DNA of 64,000 bases from Microbacteriaceae bacterium (GCA_014378715.1 JACMNE010000155.1:1-64000); one strand, 5' to 3'; shown: positions 8,847-18,519, counted from the first letter of the stretch. Notes: generated by a model not told the origin, from the sequence alone. Numbers and translations are program-made.

Positions 8847-10037
8847 TCAGCTCCGCACGATGCGGTAGCCGTCGGCGACGGTCTCGATCGCCAGCTGGTG
8901 CAGTCCATCGACGACGAGATCCGCCTCGAGTGCGACATCCGGATGTGTTCCGGCCACGGCGACTGTGGTGCAGCCGGCGGCTCGTGCGGCGGTGAGTCCG
9001 GCCGGGGCGTCCTCAAAGACGAGGCACTTCGTCGGGTCGACGCCGAGCAACCTCGCGGCGAGCAGGAAGGGCTCCGGGTCGGGCTTGCCCCGAGTCACAT
9101 CGTCGAAGGTCACGACGGTGTGCGGCCGCGGGATGCCCGCGGCCTCGATCCGGGCGGCGGCGAGCACGCGGGTGCCGCTGGTGACGATCGCCTTCGCCGA
9201 GTGCGGCAGCGCAGTGAGGAAGTCCGCAGATCCGTGGAACGCCGTCACATCGTGAAGGTCATTCGACTCGAGCTCGATGATGCGGGCGAGCGCCGTCGCG
9301 ACGAGCTCGTCCGGCAGGAAGGACGCGATGAGCTGGGCCGCCGGCTGGCCGTGCCCCGACCCAGCGAGGTCCGCGTCGAAGCCGAACTCGCGCCCGAGGG
9401 TATCCCAGGACCGCAGCACCGACGGGGTGGAGTCGATGAGCGTGCCGTCGAGGTCGAAGAGCACCGCGTCGAAGGTGCGGGAGAACACGGGGGAGTCCGC
9501 CGGCAACGCCCGGTGGCGTCCGAGATAACCGAGGGTCGCGGCGATCTGCTCGCCGGTCGCGAGGTCGGCGTCGAGCCGCAGGTGCGGCACGGCGGGGGCG
9601 GATCCCACGGGTGGGTCGGCGATGTGCGCGTCGCGGATCTCGCCGCGAACAGTGCGCCGGGCGGTCAGCAGCTCGGTCGGAGCGGCCAGCCAGACCACCT
9701 CGGGGCGGGCGGGGTGCACCGCCGCGACGAGGGACGCCCACTCGGAGGCCCCCGCCATCTCGCGTGTGAAGGGCGCGACCAGCACGGCGCCGACCCCTGC
9801 CCGCACCTGGTCGCGGGCGGCCGCGGCCAGCGACGCGTACCGTGCTGGCCGCAGGGCAGGCCGGAGGGCGTCGCTGTTCCAGTGATCGCCACCGAAGATG
9901 GGGACGATGAGCGCGTCGAGAACCGGGTTGGTGATGCTGTCCAGGTCGAGCATCGGCAGGCCGAGCTCGCGGGCCATCGCAAGGCCCAGGGTGGACTTCC
10001 CGGTGCCGGCCGCACCGGCGACGATGACGATCTTCAT
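8847..10037 (-). CDS. Fusion protein: N-terminal P-loop (gluconokinase/AAA-like) kinase plus C-terminal HAD sugar-phosphatase-like domain
   Basis: MKIVIVAGAAGTGKSTLGLAMARELGLPMLDLDS (Walker A), then FDAVLFDLDGTLIDSTPSV ... GKPDPEPFLLAARLLGV ... VFEDAPAGLTAARAAGC (HAD motifs). Confidence 0.85.
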   Translation of the reverse strand: MKIVIVAGAAGTGKSTLGLAMARELGLPMLDLDSITNPVLDALIVPIFGGDHWNSDALRPALRPARYASLAAAARDQVRAGVGAVLVAPFTREMAGASEWASLVAAVHPARPEVVWLAAPTELLTARRTVRGEIRDAHIADPPVGSAPAVPHLRLDADLATGEQIAATLGYLGRHRALPADSPVFSRTFDAVLFDLDGTLIDSTPSVLRSWDTLGREFGFDADLAGSGHGQPAAQLIASFLPDELVATALARIIELESNDLHDVTAFHGSADFLTALPHSAKAIVTSGTRVLAAARIEAAGIPRPHTVVTFDDVTRGKPDPEPFLLAARLLGVDPTKCLVFEDAPAGLTAARAAGCTTVAVAGTHPDVALEADLVVDGLHQLAIETVADGYRIVRS

Positions 10038-10064
10038 CGGGGGAAATACCGGGAAAATGCCCCT

Positions 10065-10080
10065 TGACAACGTTGTCTCA
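10065..10080. promoter_or_regulatory. LacI-family operator, proximal to the kinase-HAD gene
   Basis: Perfect 12-bp palindrome gacaacgttgtc (10066-10077), same as the second site before the LacI gene. Confidence 0.8.
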
Positions 10081-10150
10081 TGGGCTCGACTATAGACCCA
10101 ACCAATAACGACGAGGGCGTCGGATTTTTTCTCACCACCCCCTCGACCGC

Positions 10151-10168
10151 AGAGACAACGTTGTCATC
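10151..10168. promoter_or_regulatory. LacI-family operator upstream of the LacI gene
   Basis: Perfect 12-bp palindrome gacaacgttgtc (10154-10165). Confidence 0.82.
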
Positions 10169-10174
10169 CGGGAG

Positions 10175-11182
10175 GTGAACACAGTGCGCGATCGACCCAG
10201 CATCACCGATGTCGCCGCCCACGCGGGAGTGAGCATCAAGACCGTCTCCCGGGTCGTCAACGCGGAGGCGTCTGTTCTGCCCGCGACCAGAGCCAGGGTC
10301 GACCTGTCGATCAGCGAGCTCGGCTATGTGCCCAACAGCTCGGCGCGCACCCTCAAGTCGGGAGTCGGGGATGCGGTCGGAGTGGTCATCGACACGATCG
10401 CCGACCCGTTCTTCGCCGCCCTCGTCAGCGTGATCGAGACCCGTGCCCTCGCCGAGGACATGGGGGTGCTCTTCGCGAGCACCGGTTTCGACGAGGGACG
10501 CGAGCGCGATCAGCTGCTGCGCCTCGCCGGCCAGCAGGTGCGCGGCATCATCCTCGCCCCCGTCGCCCAGGACCACGGCTACCTCGAGCGCTATCGCGCG
10601 AGCACCCCCATTGTGATGGTCGACCGCCCCCGCGACACCTTCGACTCTGTGGTCGTCGACGACATCCGTGCCACACGGGCGGCCATCGACCAGTTCGTGC
10701 GCCTCGGGCACACCCGCATCGCCTTCATCGGATTCGACGCCAGGTTCAGCACCACCACCCACCGCTACGAGGGCTACCGGCAGGCGCTCGCCGAGCACGG
10801 GATCCCCCTCGATCACACCCTCGCCCCGCAGGCCGCCGCCGAGGTCACCGACGCCAAGGTCGCGACGTTGGGCCTCTTCGGCCTCGCCTCGCCGCCCACC
10901 GCGATCTTCGCCGCCAACCCCCGCGCCGGCATCGGCGTCGTCGATGCCCTCCACACGACCGGGCATACCGGGGTTGCCGTCATCTCCTTCGGCGACTTCG
11001 CGTTCGCCAGCGTGATCCGCCCGGCGGTCAGCTACATCGACCAGGACCCGTTCCACATCGGTAACGCCGCTATTGAACGACTCATCACCCTCATCAACGA
11101 ACCCGGAACGCAGCGCAAACGGATCGTGCTCGACACGAACCTCGTCGCGCGCGGCTCGGGAGAAATCCGGGCCACCGCATGA
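10175..11182 (+). CDS. LacI family transcriptional regulator
   Basis: PSITDVAAHAGVSIKTVSRVVNAEASVLPATRARV HTH and periplasmic-binding-like C-terminal domain; GTG start (10184 alternative). Confidence 0.95.
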   Translation: MNTVRDRPSITDVAAHAGVSIKTVSRVVNAEASVLPATRARVDLSISELGYVPNSSARTLKSGVGDAVGVVIDTIADPFFAALVSVIETRALAEDMGVLFASTGFDEGRERDQLLRLAGQQVRGIILAPVAQDHGYLERYRASTPIVMVDRPRDTFDSVVVDDIRATRAAIDQFVRLGHTRIAFIGFDARFSTTTHRYEGYRQALAEHGIPLDHTLAPQAAAEVTDAKVATLGLFGLASPPTAIFAANPRAGIGVVDALHTTGHTGVAVISFGDFAFASVIRPAVSYIDQDPFHIGNAAIERLITLINEPGTQRKRIVLDTNLVARGSGEIRATA

Positions 11183-12324
11183 CCGCCACACGTACGACCC
11201 CCCTCCCTCTCGAGCTCGGCCCGAATCTCATCGACCACTACTACCGCGGCGGCGACCGCATCGCGAAGCTGCGCGGCATCCGCACCACCTCCGACCACCA
11301 GCCGGAGGAGTGGCTAGCCGCCACCGTCAGCCGGCATGGTGAGGAGACCATCGGACTGGCCCGCACCACCGGCGGCGACCTGCTGCGCGACCTCGTCGCC
11401 GCCGACCACGCGGCCTGGGTCGGTCCCGACCACGCGGCCGCCCGTGACCGCTCCGACCTCGGCATCCTCGTCAAGTTGCTCGACCCGCGCACCCGCCTCC
11501 CCGTGCACGTGCACCCCGACCGTGCCTTCGCCACGAGCCACCTCGACTGCCCCTACGGCAAGACCGAGGCCTGGTTCATCCTCGACGCCGAGCCGGGCTG
11601 CGCCGTGTACCTCGGGTGGAAAGCCGATGTCGACCCCGACGAGCTGGCGCGCAGGCGCGAGGCACAGGACTCCGAGTGGATGCTCTCGCGCATGAACCGC
11701 CTCGAGGTCTCGCCGGGGATGGCGGTTCTGGTGCCGGCCGGCCAGGTGCACGCGATCGACGCGGGGATCTTCCTGGCCGAGGTGCAGGAGCCCACCGATT
11801 TCTCGATCGTGCTCGAGTGGTCGATCACGACCTCGACTCGCGACCAGTCCCACCTGGGCATCGGCTTCGACGCCGTGATGCCGGCGGTCTCGACCTCGCG
11901 CCTCGACCCCGCCCGCCTCGACTTCGCAGCGCTGCTTGACACTTCACGCCCCGACGGCCTCGTCCGGCTGAGCGACCTCGCCCTGCGCGGTGAGGCCGAG
12001 GTAGACCTGATGCCAGCAGCGGCCGCCGCGTACTTCACCCTGCGCCACGCCGCGCCAGAAGCGGATGCCCGCATCCCCGTCACGGCGGGGTTCGCCGTGG
12101 TCCTCGTGCTCTCCGGGTCCGGAAGTATCACCGGGACCGACGGGGCGACCGTCGGCGTCTCGGCAGGCAACGTCTTCGCGGTCCCGCACGCCTTCGGCGA
12201 CTGGACGGTGAGCGGCGACGTGCACCTGCTCATCGCCGGCCCCGGCGTGGGCTGGCCGGCCACACTCCGGAACGCCGACGGCACCGGTGTGGACGGCACC
12301 GATGCAGCCGGGACCGCGACCTGA
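11179..12324 (+). CDS. Class I mannose-6-phosphate isomerase-like cupin protein
   Basis: LLDPRTRLPVHVHPDRAFA, GKTEAWFILDAEPG, VPAGQVHAIDAGIFLAEVQEPTDFS; overlaps LacI stop by 4 nt. Confidence 0.86.
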   Translation: MTATRTTPLPLELGPNLIDHYYRGGDRIAKLRGIRTTSDHQPEEWLAATVSRHGEETIGLARTTGGDLLRDLVAADHAAWVGPDHAAARDRSDLGILVKLLDPRTRLPVHVHPDRAFATSHLDCPYGKTEAWFILDAEPGCAVYLGWKADVDPDELARRREAQDSEWMLSRMNRLEVSPGMAVLVPAGQVHAIDAGIFLAEVQEPTDFSIVLEWSITTSTRDQSHLGIGFDAVMPAVSTSRLDPARLDFAALLDTSRPDGLVRLSDLALRGEAEVDLMPAAAAAYFTLRHAAPEADARIPVTAGFAVVLVLSGSGSITGTDGATVGVSAGNVFAVPHAFGDWTVSGDVHLLIAGPGVGWPATLRNADGTGVDGTDAAGTAT

Positions 12325-13787
12325 TGGTCGACGTGGTGGCCGGGCTCGACCTCGGCAGCACCAGCATCAAGCTCCTCGTCGCCACCCGCGACGGAGACGA
12401 GCTCTTCGTCCTCCTCACCCCGACCCCGTGGACCACGGCCGCCCGCGGCTGCACCGAGCTGGCCCAGTCCGACCTCAGCGACGCCGTCATCGGCCTGCTC
12501 GGGCGGGCCGCTGACCGGCTCGCCGACGAGGTCGACGGCGCCCGCGTGGTGGCGCTCGGTGCCTCGGGCATGGCCGAGGCAGGGTTCCTGATCGACCGCA
12601 CCGGGGTCGCCCTCTCCTCGGCCATCGCCTGGTTCGACCCGCGCGGCGCCGACGAGATCGCCGCGACCCCCGAGGCGCTCCGCCGTGAGTTCCCCGGACG
12701 CACGGGTCTGCCCGTCGGACCGATCGCCACGATCGCCAAGCTTCTCCATCTGCGCGACACCGGCATCGCCCTGGCCGGCACCCGATGGCTCAACATCCCC
12801 GAGTTCGTGGTGCACCTGCTCGGTGGCCCGATGGTGACGGAGTACTCCCTCGCTTCCCGCACCGGGCTGCTCGACCAGGACACCGGTCAGCCCTGGCCGG
12901 CCGCCCTCGACCTGCTCGGGGTCGACGACGACTTCCTGCCGCCGCGGTGCAGCGCAGGCGAGGCGCTCGGCCTGGCGTCACATCCGCTTCTTCCCGCCGT
13001 CTTCTCCGGCGCGACCCTCACGATCGCGGGACACGACCATCTCGTCTCTGCCGTCGCGGCCGGCGCCACCGCGAGCCACCAGCTGTACAACTCGATGGGC
13101 ACAGCCGAGGCGCTCGTGCGCATCCTCGACGGGCCGCTGCCGTTCGACGCCAGGGACCGGCTCGCCTCCGCCGGCATCAACGCCCTGCGCCACGTGATCC
13201 CCGGAAAGTACGTGCTGCTCGCCGGTACCCGGGCCGGTCTGGTGATGCGGCGGGTGTTCCAACTGCTCGGCATCGTCGACGCCCCCGCCCGCCTCGCGAT
13301 CGACGCGGCCGCGATGGCGCTGCCGGTCGACGGCGGGCCGGCCGGCCGAAGCGTCACCGTGACCGGGGCCCGGAACGACGACGGGGTGCTGGCTGTGCGG
13401 GTCGACGGAGACGGGGTCACCCCCGCCGAACTCTTCGCGGCAACGCTCATGCACGGCAACGAGATGAGTGCCGCCCTCATCGCCGTGATGGACAGGGAGG
13501 TTCCGGCGGCGAGCACCTGTGTGCTCACCGGAGGCTGGGCGCGGATGTCGAGTGTTGTGCGGGCGCGCCGCCTGGTGCTGCCCGAGCTCTCCCACACCTC
13601 CCGCGACGAGGACACGGCCTTCGGCGCAGCGCTCTTCGCCGCGTTCGCCGCTCGGACGCAGCCGGAAGCGAACCCCGACGACCGCGCAGACCAGTTCGCG
13701 GCGTTCGCCGCCCGATTCTGCGCCCCGGCCGATGGGCGCACCAGGATCCCCCTCCAGAACAGCGCCACCCAAGGAGTCATGTCATGA
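12324..13787 (+). CDS. FGGY-family carbohydrate kinase
   Basis: VAGLDLGSTSIKLLVA, IAWFDPRGADEI, GTAEALVRI, VLTGGWARM. Confidence 0.9.
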   Translation: MVDVVAGLDLGSTSIKLLVATRDGDELFVLLTPTPWTTAARGCTELAQSDLSDAVIGLLGRAADRLADEVDGARVVALGASGMAEAGFLIDRTGVALSSAIAWFDPRGADEIAATPEALRREFPGRTGLPVGPIATIAKLLHLRDTGIALAGTRWLNIPEFVVHLLGGPMVTEYSLASRTGLLDQDTGQPWPAALDLLGVDDDFLPPRCSAGEALGLASHPLLPAVFSGATLTIAGHDHLVSAVAAGATASHQLYNSMGTAEALVRILDGPLPFDARDRLASAGINALRHVIPGKYVLLAGTRAGLVMRRVFQLLGIVDAPARLAIDAAAMALPVDGGPAGRSVTVTGARNDDGVLAVRVDGDGVTPAELFAATLMHGNEMSAALIAVMDREVPAASTCVLTGGWARMSSVVRARRLVLPELSHTSRDEDTAFGAALFAAFAARTQPEANPDDRADQFAAFAARFCAPADGRTRIPLQNSATQGVMS

Positions 13788-14698
13788 CCGAAACGAAACA
13801 GCGGGCCAGCCTCGCGAGCATCTCCCAGACCGACAACACCTTCGCCATCGTCGCGATGGACCAGCGCAACACCCTCAAGCGCATGTACGCGGCGGTCGGC
13901 GCCCCTCCGCCCAGCGACCAGGAGCTGATCGAGAGCAAAGCGGATGTCGTCGCCGGCCTCAGGGGATCCGCGAGCGCCTTCCTGCTCGACCCCACCTTCG
14001 GGGTGCCCGCCCTCGACCTGATCGGAGGGAAGCGCCCCGGAGTGCTCCTCGCCGCGGAACCCACAGAGCGCGCGAGCTGGGAGGGCGAACCGCGGGCCTC
14101 CCGCGACCCCTCCCTCAACGCCGCCTGGGTGATCGAGAACCGCAGCGACGCGCTCAAGTTCTTCATCCAGCTGCGGCCGGGCCGCGCCAGAGCCAAGGGC
14201 ACCCCCGATCTGGTCGCTGAGGCGCTGACGGTGGTCGCCGCGGTCATCGCCGACGCCCGCGACGCGGGGGTGCCGAGTGTCATCGAGAACCTCATCTACC
14301 CGATCCCCGGCGAGGAGATGCTCACCGACCGCCAGCGCGAGGACGAGATCATCGAGGCCGGCCGCCTGCTCGACGCGCTCGGCCCCGATCTGCTCAAGCT
14401 CGAATACCCGGGCAGCCCTGCCGCCTGCCGCCGGCTCGCCGACTCGATCTTGTCCCCGTGGGCCGTGCTCTCGGCCGGGGTGGCCTTCGACGAGTTCACC
14501 CACGTACTCAAGGTGTCCTGCGACGACGGAGGGGCGTCGGGCTTCATCGCGGGGAGGGCTCTCTGGCGCGAGACCGTCGGCCTCGACCACGACGCCCGCC
14601 TCGCCTACCTCGCCGACGAGGGAATCCGTCGACTCGACACCTGCGTCGAGGCGATCTCCGGCCGTGCGCGGCCCTGGACCGAAAGGAAGCAGAAGTGA
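13784..14698 (+). CDS. LacD/YihT-type (tagatose-bisphosphate / sulfofructosephosphate aldolase-like) class I aldolase
   Basis: FAIVAMDQRNTLKRMYAAVGAPPPSDQELIESK, LLDPTFGVPAL, DLLKLEYPG, VLSAGVAFDEF, GASGFIAGRALWRETVGL. Confidence 0.8.
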   Translation: MTETKQRASLASISQTDNTFAIVAMDQRNTLKRMYAAVGAPPPSDQELIESKADVVAGLRGSASAFLLDPTFGVPALDLIGGKRPGVLLAAEPTERASWEGEPRASRDPSLNAAWVIENRSDALKFFIQLRPGRARAKGTPDLVAEALTVVAAVIADARDAGVPSVIENLIYPIPGEEMLTDRQREDEIIEAGRLLDALGPDLLKLEYPGSPAACRRLADSILSPWAVLSAGVAFDEFTHVLKVSCDDGGASGFIAGRALWRETVGLDHDARLAYLADEGIRRLDTCVEAISGRARPWTERKQK

Positions 14699-15456
14699 CT
14701 GTTCCCGTACTCGAAGCGAAGGGCATCTCGCGGATGTTCGGACACGTCCGGGCCCTCGACAACGCCCACTTCGACATCTATCCCGGCGAGGTGGTCGCCC
14801 TCATCGGTGACAACGGCGCCGGCAAGTCCACACTCGTCAAGGCGCTCTCCGGCAACCTGGCGATCGACTCCGGCGAGATCCTGTTCGACGGCGAACCGGT
14901 GCAGTTCACCAGCCCCAACCAGGCGAGCGCCCTCGGCATCGAGACCGTGCACCAGGACCTCGCCCTTGCCCCCCACCTCGACCCGGTGCAGAACATGTAT
15001 CTCGGGCGGGAGATCATGCAGGACGGCATCGGCAAGCTGTTCGGCTTCATGAAGACGGCGGAGATGCGTGAGAAGTCGCGCATCGCCTTCGACGAGCTCG
15101 GGGCGACCGTGCGGTCGCTCACCCTGCCCGTCGGGAGTATGTCGGGCGGCCAGCGCCAGGCCATCGCCATCGCCCGGGCCGTCTCCTGGGCGAACCGGGT
15201 GGTGTTCCTCGACGAGCCGACCGCGGCCCTCGGGGTTCGCCAGACCAAGAACGTGCTCGAGACGATCCGCCGCGTGCGCGACAAGGGCATCGCGGTGGTG
15301 TTCATCAGCCATTCAATGCCGCACGTGATGGAGGTCTCCGACCGGGTGCAGGTGCTGCGCCTCGGAGCGAGCGCTGCCACCCTCACCACCAGTAAGACCT
15401 CGATGGAGGAACTCGTCGGCCTCATGACCGGCGCGAGCACGAAGGGAATCTCATGA
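14695..15456 (+). CDS. Sugar ABC transporter ATP-binding protein (single-domain, ribose/fructose type)
   Basis: Walker A GDNGAGKSTLVKALSG, signature MSGGQRQAIAIARA, Walker B VVFLDEPTAALG; GTG start at 14695 overlaps upstream stop. Confidence 0.93.
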   Translation: MTVPVLEAKGISRMFGHVRALDNAHFDIYPGEVVALIGDNGAGKSTLVKALSGNLAIDSGEILFDGEPVQFTSPNQASALGIETVHQDLALAPHLDPVQNMYLGREIMQDGIGKLFGFMKTAEMREKSRIAFDELGATVRSLTLPVGSMSGGQRQAIAIARAVSWANRVVFLDEPTAALGVRQTKNVLETIRRVRDKGIAVVFISHSMPHVMEVSDRVQVLRLGASAATLTTSKTSMEELVGLMTGASTKGIS

Positions 15457-16547
15457 GTGACACCAAGATCGACGAGTCGGGACCGGAGACCACACTGATC
15501 GATCTGCGCAACGCCGAGCGGGGCGGGGCGGTGCGTCGGCTGCTGCGTGCGCAGTCGTTCCAGATCCTGCTGGTGCTGCTGGTGATCGTCGCGATCTTCA
15601 GCGCGATCGCCCCCGACTACTTCGCCCAACTGAGCAACTTCCGCCTGATCGTGCAGAACGCGTCGATCCTCGCCGTCATCGGCGTGGGGATGACGTTCAT
15701 CATCATCACCTCAGGCATCGACCTCTCGGTCGGCTCGGTGCTCGTCTTCTCCGGCGTCGTCGCGGCCATGGTCATGCGCGCCATCGGTGGGGACGGCTGG
15801 GGTGTCGCCTTCATCGGCATCGTCGTGGCGATCCTCTCCGGGCTGGCCTGGGGCATCCTCAACGGGGTGCTGATCGCCAAGGCGAAGGTGCCGCCCCTCA
15901 TCGTCACCCTCGGCTCGATGGGCATGGCGCTCGGGTTTGCGCAGATCCTCACCGGCGGCATCGATATTCGCGAGGCCCCCGCAGTGCTCAGCGACGTCAT
16001 CGGCTACGGCAACGTGCTGGGCACCGTACCGGTGCTCTCGGTCATCGCCCTGGTGATCGTGGTGATCGGCGCGATCGTGCTGCATTACACGAGGTTCGGC
16101 CGTTACACCTACGCGGTCGGATCGAGCGAAGAGGCGTCCCGCCGGGTCGGGGTCAAGGTCGACCGCCACCTGATCAAGGTCTACGCCCTCTCCGGGGCAC
16201 TCTCCGGGTTCGCCGGCATTCTCTCCCTTGCCCAGTTCAACACCACAGCCATCGCCGGACAGTCCACGACCAACCTCAATGTCATCGCGGCCGTCGTCAT
16301 CGGAGGCACCTCGCTCTTCGGCGGCCTCGGCACGATCTTCGGCACCGTGGTCGGTCTCTTCATCCCTGCCGTCCTGCAGAACGGCTTCGTCATCACCGGC
16401 GTGCAGCCGTTCTGGCAGCAGGTCGCGGTGGGCGCCGTGCTGATCGTCGCCGTCTACGTCGACCAGGCCCGCCGCAGCTCCGCGCTGCGCGGCGGACAGT
16501 CCACCTCCAGCCTCTGGCGGCGCCTCGTCACCAGATCCCCCAAATAA
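15453..16547 (+). CDS. Sugar ABC transporter permease (RbsC-like)
   Basis: GVGMTFIIITSGIDLSVGSVLVFSGVVAAM and ALSGALSGFAGILSLAQFNT motifs of ribose-type permeases. Confidence 0.93.
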   Translation: MSDTKIDESGPETTLIDLRNAERGGAVRRLLRAQSFQILLVLLVIVAIFSAIAPDYFAQLSNFRLIVQNASILAVIGVGMTFIIITSGIDLSVGSVLVFSGVVAAMVMRAIGGDGWGVAFIGIVVAILSGLAWGILNGVLIAKAKVPPLIVTLGSMGMALGFAQILTGGIDIREAPAVLSDVIGYGNVLGTVPVLSVIALVIVVIGAIVLHYTRFGRYTYAVGSSEEASRRVGVKVDRHLIKVYALSGALSGFAGILSLAQFNTTAIAGQSTTNLNVIAAVVIGGTSLFGGLGTIFGTVVGLFIPAVLQNGFVITGVQPFWQQVAVGAVLIVAVYVDQARRSSALRGGQSTSSLWRRLVTRSPK

Positions 16548-16587
16548 CACCCGAATCACCACCCAAGAGAAACCAGGAGTACTCACA

Positions 16588-17574
16588 ATGAAGTGGAACA
16601 GAACAGCTCTCGGCATACTGGCGCTCGGCGCGTCAGCCGGCCTTCTGCTCACCGGTTGCAGCAATGGATCGACACCGGGAGCCGGAAGTTCGGACAGCGG
16701 CGCCTACAAGATCGCCTTCGTGCAGGGCGTCGCCGGCGACGAGTTCTACATCTCGATGCAGTGCGGGATCGAAGCGGCGGCCAAGAAGGCCGGCGCGACC
16801 GTCACCACGCAGGGGCCGGCGAAGTTCGACCCCACCCTGCAGAAGCCGCTCGTCGACTCGGTCGTCGCGTCGAAGCCCGACGCCCTGCTGATCGCCGCGA
16901 CCGACGTCACCGCCATGCGCACACCGATCAAGGCCGCAGCGGACGCCGGCATCAAGGTCGTCCTCGTCGACACCACCGTCGACGACCCCTCGTTCGCGGT
17001 GTCGCAGATCTCCAGCGACAACGTGGGAGGGGGTAAGGCGGCATTCGACGCCATCAAGCAGGCCAACCCCGACGGCGGCAAGGTGCTCGTCGTCTCGGTC
17101 GACCCCGGCATCTCCACCACCGATGCCAGGGTCAAGGGCTTCGAGGACGCCACGGCGGCCGACTCGAGCTTCGACTACCTCGGAGTGCAGTACAGCCACA
17201 ACGAGCCGGCGACCGCCGCCGAGATCGTCACGGCCGCCCTGCAGAAGGACCCCGACATCGTGGGCATCTTCGCGACGAACCTGTTCTCCGCCGAGGGAAC
17301 CGCGACCGGCGTCAAGCAGGCCGACAAGGCCGACAGCGTGACCATCGTCGGCTTCGATGCCGGGCCCGCGCAGGTGAAGCAGCTCCAGGAGGGCACAGTG
17401 CAGGCACTCGTCGCGCAGGAGCCGGCCACGATCGGCACCGACGCCGTCGAGCAGGCAATCGCCTCGCTCAAGGGCGAGACCGTGACGGCCGAGATCCAGA
17501 CCGGCTTCACCATCCTCACGAGGGACAACCTCGCCGGTGAAGGAGCTGACGCCGTCTACAAGTCCAGCTGCTGA
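16588..17574 (+). CDS. Sugar ABC transporter substrate-binding lipoprotein (RbsB-like)
   Basis: Lipobox GLLLTGCSNGS; periplasmic-binding-protein fold motifs; adjacent to permease. Confidence 0.93.
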   Translation: MKWNRTALGILALGASAGLLLTGCSNGSTPGAGSSDSGAYKIAFVQGVAGDEFYISMQCGIEAAAKKAGATVTTQGPAKFDPTLQKPLVDSVVASKPDALLIAATDVTAMRTPIKAAADAGIKVVLVDTTVDDPSFAVSQISSDNVGGGKAAFDAIKQANPDGGKVLVVSVDPGISTTDARVKGFEDATAADSSFDYLGVQYSHNEPATAAEIVTAALQKDPDIVGIFATNLFSAEGTATGVKQADKADSVTIVGFDAGPAQVKQLQEGTVQALVAQEPATIGTDAVEQAIASLKGETVTAEIQTGFTILTRDNLAGEGADAVYKSSC

Positions 17575-17583
17575 TCCACCACA

Positions 17584-17625
17584 GCGGGCTTTCCTGCCCG
17601 GGTCGCCCCGGGCAGGAAAGCCCGC
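17584..17625 (+). terminator. Perfect 19-bp stem, 4-nt loop hairpin after the substrate-binding protein gene (intra-operonic)
   Basis: gcgggctttcctgcccggg (17584-17602) / loop tcgc / cccgggcaggaaagcccgc (17607-17625); no T-tract. Confidence 0.85.
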
Positions 17626-17679
17626 CACAGGAATGACTGCATCGCCCTCGCCCGCACCGCCCACAGAAGGACCTGCCGC

Positions 17680-18519
17680 ATGACGAGCTACCGCCTCACC
17701 CGATTGTTCAACCCCGACTCCGGACGGCTGCTCGACGTGGCGATCGACCACGGGTTCTTCGGAGAGCCGAGCTTCCTCGCCGGCATCGAGGACATCGAGA
17801 AGTCGGTGCGCACCCTCGTCGCGGCGAAGCCCGACGCCATCCAGCTCACCCCCGGCCAGGCCGGCGTACTGCAGCGCCTCCCAATCCGCGACAAGCCCGC
17901 CCTCGTGCTGCGCACCGACATCGCCAACGTCTACGGCAACCCGCTCGACGCCCACGTCTTCAGCACCCACTTCCCCGACGCCGTCGAGCAGGCGATCCGC
18001 CTCGACGCGGCCTGTGTCGTCGCGAACCTGCTTCACCTGCCCGGACGTCCCGAGGTGCGGGAGCAGTGCATCCGCTCGATCATGGACCTGCGGGCGCAGA
18101 CCTCGCGCTACAACATCCCGCTGATGATCGAGCCACTCGTGATGCGCGACAACACCGTGGCAGGCGGCTACATGGTCGACGGAGACACCGCCAAGATCGT
18201 CGCGCTCGTGCGGCAGGCGAAGGAGCTCGGGGCCGACCTGATCAAGGCCGACCCGACCGACGAGGTCAGCGAGTACCACGAGGTCGTCACGGTGGCAGGC
18301 GACGTGCCGGTGCTCGTGCGAGGTGGAGGGCGCACCACCGACCGGATCATCCTCGAGCGCACCGTCGCCCTCCTCGAGCAGGGGGCCAGCGGCATCGTCT
18401 ACGGCCGCAACATCATTCAGCACTCCGACCCGGCCGGCATCACCGCAGCTCTGCTCGGCATCCTGCACGAGGGGCTCGGCGTCGACGAGGCGCTCGGCCG
18501 GATCGCGGTGACCGCGTGA
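17680..18519 (+). CDS. DhnA/LsrF-type class I fructose-bisphosphate aldolase family protein
   Basis: RLLDVAIDHGFFGEPSFLAGIED, ADLIKADPTD, VPVLVRGGGR, GASGIVYGRNIIQHSDPAGITAALLGILHE. Confidence 0.85.
   Translation: MTSYRLTRLFNPDSGRLLDVAIDHGFFGEPSFLAGIEDIEKSVRTLVAAKPDAIQLTPGQAGVLQRLPIRDKPALVLRTDIANVYGNPLDAHVFSTHFPDAVEQAIRLDAACVVANLLHLPGRPEVREQCIRSIMDLRAQTSRYNIPLMIEPLVMRDNTVAGGYMVDGDTAKIVALVRQAKELGADLIKADPTDEVSEYHEVVTVAGDVPVLVRGGGRTTDRIILERTVALLEQGASGIVYGRNIIQHSDPAGITAALLGILHEGLGVDEALGRIAVTA

Noticed and set aside
10038-10070. Upstream start codon for the kinase-HAD gene (MSRGIFPVFPP...)
   Set aside because: It would place the start within the LacI operator; MKIVIVAGAAGTGKST at 10037 is the more plausible start.
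12887-14590. 567-aa minus-strand ORF opposite the FGGY kinase and aldolase genes
   Set aside because: Spans two real plus-strand genes, no recognisable domain; GC-rich shadow ORF.
13784-14698. Sulfoquinovose (sulfo-EMP) pathway based on the YihT-like aldolase
   Set aside because: The family also contains LacD, and no recognisable sulfoquinovosidase, SQ isomerase or sulfolactaldehyde reductase set is present; kept only as a family-level call.
16633-18468. 611-aa minus-strand ORF opposite the substrate-binding and DhnA-aldolase genes
   Set aside because: Antisense over two strongly supported genes and the intergenic hairpin; no motifs.
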